Shown here: positions 18,982 through 25,200 of the stretch, piece after piece
Numbering within the stretch: the stretch's first letter is position 1
Layout: each line of letters begins with the position of its first letter
NCBI GenBank assembly: GCA_015179025.1
Contig: WHUX01000458.1
Location: 1 to 25,200, forward strand
DNA from: Terfezia claveryi
Lineage: Eukaryota > Ascomycota > Pezizomycetes > Pezizales > Pezizaceae
Length of the DNA: 25,200 bases
Direction of reading: 5' to 3'
Position numbers and translations under genes: made by a program
Notes under the pieces: generated by a model
Told to the model about the DNA's origin: nothing
The model's database searches: none
The model's input: only the letters and a program-made list of their open reading frames with translations

Positions 18982-19560
18982 CTAGACTCTCCTCACTGTT
19001 CCTAGTTGGAATTGACCAGGCTTGAACATCCGAATCGTGTGGTCCTGCTTCTCTCCCCCTCCTTCGAGGTCAGGATCTACCTGACGAGAAAGCGCATCTG
19101 CCTTGCCATTCTTATCACCTGGGCGGTAGATGATTCTAAAATTGAACTGGCTTAGTATTTCCGCCCATCTGGCCTGCCTTCGATTGAGTATCTTAGTGGA
19201 ATTAAAGTACTCAAGGTTCTTATGGTCCGTATACACAATTATCTCCTCCGGGGCACCCATGAGAAAATGTCTCCATTCTTGGAAACAATTGACAATTACG
19301 ACCATTTCTTTATCATGGACGTCGTAATTAAGTTCTGCTGGGATAAAGCGTTTCGAATAGTACGCTACTGGGTGCCAACGACCATCTGGTTCTTTTTGGG
19401 ATAGAATACCAGCTTTTGCTAGATCAGACGCATCTGTCTCGATCATTTTTGGTCGTTCTGGGTGATAATGGCATAGTATCGGAGCGTGGTGAACCTATAT
19501 TTTAACTCATCGAAGGCCTGTTGACACTGCTGTGTCCAGTTCCAAGGAACTCCATTGTGC
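18982..19560 (-). pseudogene. RNase H segment of element B
   Basis: The open minus-strand segment 18982-19446 starts at MIETDASDLAKAGIL and contains [26 protein letters not shown] and [18 protein letters not shown], so all RNase H landmarks are intact. The domain's N-terminal strand (19447-19560) is in another frame owing to a 1-base loss near 19490 relative to A. It is otherwise free of nonsense codons, unlike the same region of A. Confidence 0.88.
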
Positions 19561-19561
19561 G

Positions 19562-20620
19562 TCAGTGTCTGAATCGGCAAAGCCAAACTACTAAAGCCTT
19601 GAATAAACCGGCGATAGAAATTAGCAAACCAATAAACCTCTGCACTTCTTTGACGTTCCGAGGAGCCTGCCAGGCGAGGATATCCTCGACTTTCTTCTGC
19701 CCCATTTGTATCCCCTTTGTACCTACTTTAAATCCCACGAATTCGACTTCTGGGACATGGAAGATACACTTGTCTATGTTGACACAAAGGTTATTCTCCG
19801 TTAGTTTCTGCAGCACCCAACGGACGAGCTCGACATGTTCTTCCTCTGTTTGGGTATAAATGAGGATATCATCAATATATACAACTATTCCTCGGTCAAT
19901 TCGTTCCGATAGAATATTGTTAACATGTCGCTGGAAAACAGATGGCGCATTAGTTAGCCCAAAAGGCATAACTGTATATTCGTATAAGCCATATCTTGTC
20001 TTGAATGCTGTTTTCCACTCGTCTCCGGCTGCTATTCTGAGTAGGTTAAACCCGAGTTTGAGATCGAGTTTGGAGAAAACCTGTGAAGTACCAACTTGTT
20101 CCATTAGGGTAGTCATAAGTGGTAGGGGATACTTGTCTTTTTTGGTTATGGCATTGAGCCCTCTATAGTCTACGACTATTCTGAGCTTGCCATTTGGCTG
20201 TTTGGCGAAGAATATAGGAGCGCCAGCACTGCTTTTGCTCGGTCTTATCTTGCCGGTTCGGAGCATCTCATCTAGGTATTCTTTGAGAAGCTCCAATTCA
20301 TCAGGGGAGAGGGGGTATAGTTTTCCTGACGGGGGACTCTTTCCTTCTTCTAACTCAATTGTCATGTCTTGTGGACCGTGCGTGGGAAGGGCGGATTGCA
20401 ACTCCTTTCCAAAGATTTTTACAAAATCCCTGTACTGTGTTGGCAATCGATCAGCAAGTTCATGGATATTTTCAGTCGCTGTTATTTTCATAACCTTGCG
20501 AACGTCTCCATTAGCGAACTTCTGATAATCCCATTCCCCTATTTCAATTAATCCGACATATTGAGTCTCTGCAAGTACTTCGTCAAAGTCAGCGAAATCA
20601 GTAACCTCCTCGATTTCCAA
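19562..20620 (-). pseudogene. Reverse transcriptase segment of element B, uninterrupted
   Basis: A 352-codon minus-strand segment. It starts in the protease/RT linker (MEIEEVTDF) and contains [48 protein letters not shown] and catalytic YIDD at 19868-19879. It is continuous across the point where element A carries the 2.5-kb insertion (about 20107-20112) and so supplies the empty-site sequence. It ends out of frame after a TTTT-to-TTT contraction (minus strand) near 19626. The preceding frameshift near 20636 separates it from the protease. Confidence 0.92.
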
Positions 20621-20628
20621 CGCTCTTT

Positions 20629-21383
20629 TTAGCTCAGTCCATAAGGAGTGGTGACCCGTAGCTTATCACAATTGGCTTTAATCCAATCCATCCCCAAAAT
20701 GAGTGGAAGACCTGGTTCGAGGCACGCAACCTCAGTTACCAGGTCAAGAGTTTTGTTTCGTCCCGATCTTGCATCTGGGACCTCCATCTGCAGGTTCTGA
20801 ACCTGCACTGTGCCAGACCTCTTGAGAATCGAGCCGTCGGCGCTCTCTAATCTCAGTCTTTTCTCCCTCTTAACCCAAGGCAGCATCATCTGTTCAACGA
20901 AAGAAGAATCAAAAATCGTGGCTTCTGCGCCAGTATCAACCAAAGCATTAATGGAAATTTCGCATTTATTTCCTCCGTACATCCAAGATAACTTAACAGA
21001 GATAAGAAATTTCAGTCCTTCACGCTTCAATACCTTCGCACCCGATTTTCCTGCCAAAGAGAGATCCTTAATTCCATCCAATGAAATATCCGGCACCGCC
21101 ACCTTTCGTGGTCTTTTTTCGAGTGCGCCAATATGAGGAGCCACCTCATCATCAGCTTTTCTTTTTGTCCCTTTTTTTGCGTTTTTATTTGATAAAGAAA
21201 GAGAAGAAATAGCAGAAGAAGACAAATTGCGAGAAACAGAACTAATCAAAACAGGGTCAATATCCATAGGTTCCCCTTCATGTTCCTCCTTCCAACTGCC
21301 AACAGAGATGCCATTCCTTATAACACAAATAGAAAACCAATCTGCGAGACTATCCGACCCGACGTACTAGATAGCCCGCATCC
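20629..21383 (-). pseudogene. Protease segment of element B pol
   Basis: The open minus-strand segment 20629-21267 begins MDIDPVLISS and holds the retropepsin-like active site ALVDTGAEATIFDSS, with DTG at 20929-20937, and LILGMDWI near its end. Upstream, 21268-21383 continues from the gag TAG but is shifted by a GG-to-G contraction near 21342. The lysine-rich word KNAKKGTKRKADD is intact here, where element A has a TAA-creating insertion. Confidence 0.88.
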
Positions 21384-23462
21384 CTAACAGTCCGAATTTT
21401 CCCCATAATCCAACTCATCCTCACTAACAATATGCCCAAACTGAACCTCAAGTGGCGCTACTACAGCCGCTCCTGCAGACACTGTGGCCACTTTCTTTGC
21501 CTCCTCTTTCCTTTCCCTTTCCCTTTACCTTTGACTCATCCGTAACCTTTCCAACCAATTGAACAGTCACCCATCATGTGAGTTTTGTCCCCACACTTGA
21601 TGCACTGTCCATCCTTTTTCCGAGCCTGTCGCATTGCATATGTGACTTTGTCTTGACCAGGCTCTTTTTCCTTCTTGAAGAAGTATCGGACTTGGGCTTG
21701 GATTTGGCATCGGGCTTGGTTTTGCCTTCTGCTTTGGTTTGGTAATCCGATCTTTGAGATTGTCGGATTTCTTTTCGGTAGTCTTGGGGTATTGGGTACC
21801 TCCTTTTTCGCACCAGCAGCCTGTTCTTTTTGACGGAACTGGCTCTGTGCATGTGCCTCCCTAACCTTCTCATACTCAACCTGAGACCCGGCATTTGCGA
21901 TAGCCTGAAAGCACATTTCTGTACTAGCAGGTACCTTATCTAGAATGTCTTTGTCAGTACTGACTCGGACCATATGGGCCCGAGTCTCAGGCTGAATTGC
22001 GCTAATCAGGTGCTCCCAGAGCTGTTCCGTGGTAGTTCCGCTACCAACTGATGAACCCTGACACGAGCGATGAAATCTTTCATCAACTCACCTTTTTCTG
22101 GAACTCCTTCTGAAGGGAGACCTTGCATCCCGCTTCTCATGCTGGTTCTGGTGTGCATTTATGAATTCACGTTTAAAGACATTAAACGTGTCCCATTCAA
22201 CCCATCCGGAGTTGGAGTCTGGTGTACGCTTGTGTTGGTTTGCGTAATACCAGGTGCTGCACCTCCTGTAAGTAGATCCGCTACGAACAGGATTTTTTCG
22301 CTATGAGTAGAGTATGTTAGCGGCATGCGTTCAAAGGTGTGGTCTACCTTCATTAGGAATTCCTTGAGTTGCTTGAAGTTCCATCGAACTTCGGAGGTAG
22401 GGGGAGGTTTCGGGGTTCTTTCTTGTCAGAAAGAACTCGGGTTTTCTGGACTGGAGGTGGAGGAGGTGGAGGTGGTGGAGGTGGTACTGGACCTGTCCGA
22501 GTACCACGGATGATGAAATCTTCGATATCATCATCAATTGATCGAGTTCGTTTTTGTGGGCGTTGTTGGCCAAGTGGCTGCTCTTGTAGGTCCTTGAGCT
22601 TTCGTTTGTGAGTTTGAATCCGGCGAGAAGTTCTTCTACCGATTCCTTATTAGTCTCACAACTGCGAATACGATCATCCTGTTCTTGTTTAATCGCTTTC
22701 TGTGCCCAATCATTCAGCTTGCCAACATCTGCCTTAATACCATCGAACTCTACCTTGGCTGCATCAATTATCGCCTCTGTGTCCTCCTTGAGCTTTTTTG
22801 TCAGCTCTAGCCATTGGATTTCTAAAGTTTCCTTAATGGAAACTGTTAGCCTCTTAACTGCGTCTTCTTGCCCTCAGTTTGTCCTTTTAAGGCAGCTACT
22901 TCTTCAGTTACTTGCTGTCGTAGTAACTTTAGATCATCATAAGTAGCTTTCGCACCATTGAATACGATTGTATGAGCTTCTTGGCTTGTTTTAGAAAACT
23001 AGCCTGAGCATTTAAACCTTCTGTAAGGTTCATAATTTCGGCTCGTTGCCGTTCGAATTCTGTGGCTCCATCACGAACAATTCTAGCCAATAATTCGTCA
23101 TATTCTTGTTGGCTTAGTCCTGTGCGAGGGGGTCGAATTGGACGTAGCGGGGGTTGTGCGGGATGGCGTTGGGAAGAGGCATTGCTGTTTGTTCGTCGAG
23201 GTGGTCTTCGGAAGGTAGGCCAAATCGATCGATTAATCCAGGTGGGAATGATGTAATCATCTGGACTATATATGGGGTGTCTGGAAGATTCTATCCCACG
23301 AGATAGGATATCCTCCATTGGGATGTCAATGAGATCATCTTCCGTATCTGTATCTGATGTGGAAGATTGTGTGGTCTTTGTGTGATGGCACGAGGTGTGA
23401 CATCTGGGAATGTAGGGGTTGGTAGGGCTGGCGAGGCCCTCTTGGTGTCTGGAACTAGACAT
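21384..23462 (-). pseudogene. gag: gag of element B, frameshifted
   Basis: It starts at ATG 23460-23462 (minus strand), 49 nt after the 5' LTR, and ends at TAG 21384-21386, as in element A. It keeps the acidic motif DDLIDIPMEDIL, a helical N-terminal part, a proline-rich tract (about 22450-22490), the gag core (KVDHTFERMPLTYSTHSEK, about 22300-22353) and the zinc knuckle CIKCGDKTHMMGDC at 21563-21604. Frameshifts relative to A are 1-base losses near 23447, 22027, 21720 and 21678. The protein would form the particle and bind element RNA. Confidence 0.85.
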
Positions 23463-23511
23463 GATTAGAGTATATAGCAAATGATAACGAGAATCACTGG
23501 CTACAAAGTAA

Positions 23512-24968
23512 TGTCACGGGGCCCTATTGACTGATAGCGCTCTTGCAACTATTAGGACGGCCGTAATTTGCTGCCGCAACGATATCTATTCCGCAACACA
23601 GAATATCAATCCTATAGCAGTAAAGTTCAATCCAACTATAGTCCCTCACGACGGATCTTATTTCGCAACACAAAATAAATCCTATGTCGCTTGAACGTAA
23701 AGTTAACTCAAGACTTAGAACTTTGTAGGCTTCGTGTACTCAAGGTGCTCTTGCTTTCGAATACTCGCTGGTGGTAGAATAAATTCAACCGGAACTACTT
23801 GCACTATTTATATCCCGCGGTGTTTGTAGATATTCTTATGATAAAAATATTTTATAAAACGCGGCCTACCTGTCACCTTGGAATTTCTTCCTAAGTGTTA
23901 TGCCATCCACACCTTTGTTAATGCAGTTGCTATCTGCACTCGTTGTCACAGGTTACTAACCCGAACGTAGAGAATATTCCATGTCTGCATGTTATACGTA
24001 CTTCGCTTATAGCTCGCTTATCCCATTAAAGAATTCTTATCCGAGACAACTAAATTCAATTCCAGATACGTTACCAATCCCCGATACTATCGAATTACCA
24101 TCCGACAATATCCGAAGGCATCTAATTATGTTTCCGGCAATATTCACTTAATAGTGTCTAGTGTCCATTGAAAATAATTTTCAACTGCACATAACTCTAT
24201 GAATAGAGAACCGTGGGTCACAAGTAGATTACCATTGGAAAGGTATCAATGCATAGAAGATTATAGAATCTTAGTTTATCTCGATACCCAAATTATTCAT
24301 GGAGTTATTACCAATAATAAGTAAACCTCCTCGTGGACCTATATGACCATATTAAAAGTCTTATATCTCCATGAGTTTAACTCCGATCATAAAAAGGATT
24401 GCAGAAATGGAATCAGGACGAAGAGTAGGCCTAGATAGAACCTTGAAACATTAAATTCGGAGAACTTTATGTTTTGGCCCTACCTTTGGCCTCTGTCCTG
24501 GGCGCACTCCCTTATAGTGTCACCGGACGCACTTTGGTCTAAAGTGCGCCCTCATGGCTTCATTTTTTTATTTATTTTTACCGAATTATTTTCCTGCAGT
24601 TCAGGGTAATAATTCAATATTCAGGGTAACGCCAAGACTTCAGGGTAACAGCTAATATAGCTAGCATATATATGCATATAGTCAGCATATTAATCTGAGT
24701 ATAACTATTGAACCGTTAATCGGATTCTTATGAAACTTGAACTGTAGCTCCCTCAAGGGTCTATGGACGTTCCATAAGGGTCTTAACCATCTGGATGATT
24801 ATAAACCACTCCGAGATTCATACCCGTTTCATATACTTAACTCTATAGATAAGTATTAGAAACATTTGCACCACACTGCTAAGAGTGTACCTAGGGTCTG
24901 TATAGATTCTAGGGTCGTTCTATAAGGGCCCAAGTACCTTTGGTAGGGCTGGATGTCACCCCGTGACA
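23512..24968 (-). repeat. 5' LTR of element B
   Basis: About 1,457 bp with perfect inverted termini. It contains the three TTACCCTGAA boxes (minus strand; near 24598-24648), the CGCACTTT stem-loop (24528-24548) and the TATA box (plus-strand TATTTATA at 23805-23812). Confidence 0.95.
23805..23812 (-). promoter_or_regulatory. TATA box of element B 5' LTR
   Basis: TATAAATA on the minus strand, at the same position within the LTR as in element A. Confidence 0.5.
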
Positions 24969-25200
24969 CATTTTTAGAAAAGAAAAAACTCGTTGCTCAT
25001 ATTCGATGACTATTGCCTATTCTAGGAATTATCTGGATATTACAATACCACATCTACTGGCGAATAATGATCCTTGTCAGTTCTCTGACTTTTGCTGCAG
25101 ACATCATTATTAGAAAGTCAGTGAGCATGTTACCACCACCTGTTTTGAACTCGGACATCACCTTTACTGCATAAGCTCGGCCTATGTCATTAAACTGACA
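24969..25200 (-). pseudogene. Unidentified coding-like fragment beside element B
   Basis: On the minus strand one frame is open from the window edge to TAG at 25054-25056 (48 codons), including DIGRAYAVKVMSEFKTGGGN and MLTDFLIMMSAAKVRELTR. It then continues readably to the LTR, broken only by a TGA further on. Both stops could arise by single C-to-T changes. I do not recognise the family. It could be part of the host locus or another mobile element, possibly the upstream part of element C, but no homology supports that. Confidence 0.3.

Larger units (their letters stand above)
15760..24968 (-). mobile_element. Element B: Ty3/gypsy chromovirus, minus strand, frameshifted
   Basis: 9.2 kb, the same family as element A and inverted relative to it. 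LTRs are at 23512-24968 (5') and 15760-17215 (3'), with perfect TGTCACGGGG/CCCCGTGACA ends. The internal region runs gag, protease, RT, RNase H, integrase, chromodomain. It lacks A's insertion and nearly all of A's nonsense changes. Coding is instead cut by about a dozen 1-base deletions relative to A. Flanking 5-mers (CCAGT left, CATTT right) are not a target duplication. Confidence 0.95.

Overview
This window looks like a transposon-dense, gene-poor stretch of a eukaryotic genome, most likely a filamentous fungus. I infer that from chromodomain-bearing Ty3/gypsy retrotransposons (chromoviruses), C-to-T/G-to-A decay of the repeat-induced-mutation type, AT-rich minisatellites and the absence of any convincing host gene. 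I cannot name the species.

Layout. Positions 1-401 hold the 5' part of an LTR on the minus strand, cut by the window edge. Positions 402-2554 are a spacer with a 29-bp minisatellite (about 405-1190), a tRNA-derived SINE-like segment (about 1305-1560), a degenerate 24-bp minisatellite (about 1575-1945) and AT-rich sequence with CCATACCGGTATGG palindromes. Positions 2555-14340 are element A, a plus-strand Ty3/gypsy chromovirus with two LTRs of about 1.46 kb. Its gag-pol (4069-12637) is broken by many stop codons and by a 2,541-bp DNA transposon-like insertion in the reverse transcriptase (7438-9978). Positions 14341-15759 are a minus-strand remnant of a different retroelement (element C), with gag zinc knuckles followed almost directly by integrase. 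Positions 15760-24968 are element B, a minus-strand copy of the same family as A, with less base-substitution damage but many 1-base frameshifts. Positions 24969-25200 hold an unidentified minus-strand coding-like fragment.

In an intact copy, gag forms the particle and binds RNA, and protease, reverse transcriptase, RNase H and integrase copy and insert the element. A C-terminal chromodomain probably steers insertion to marked chromatin. Neither copy can do this as written. A has lost two of its three integrase catalytic acids and carries at least 11 transition-derived nonsense codons. B keeps its DTG, YIDD and DD35E residues but they are split over several frames.

The most interesting object is the insertion in element A. 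It has 13-bp terminal inverted repeats, a TA target duplication proven by comparison with the empty site in B, GC-rich subterminal repeat arrays, and a core that is an imperfect palindrome with arms of about 0.9 kb. It encodes no recognisable transposase. Other points of note are an in-frame UAG shared by A and B at the gag/pol junction, a conserved stem-loop abutting the polypurine tract, three phased TTACCCTGAA sites in every LTR, and the lack of target site duplications around A and B.
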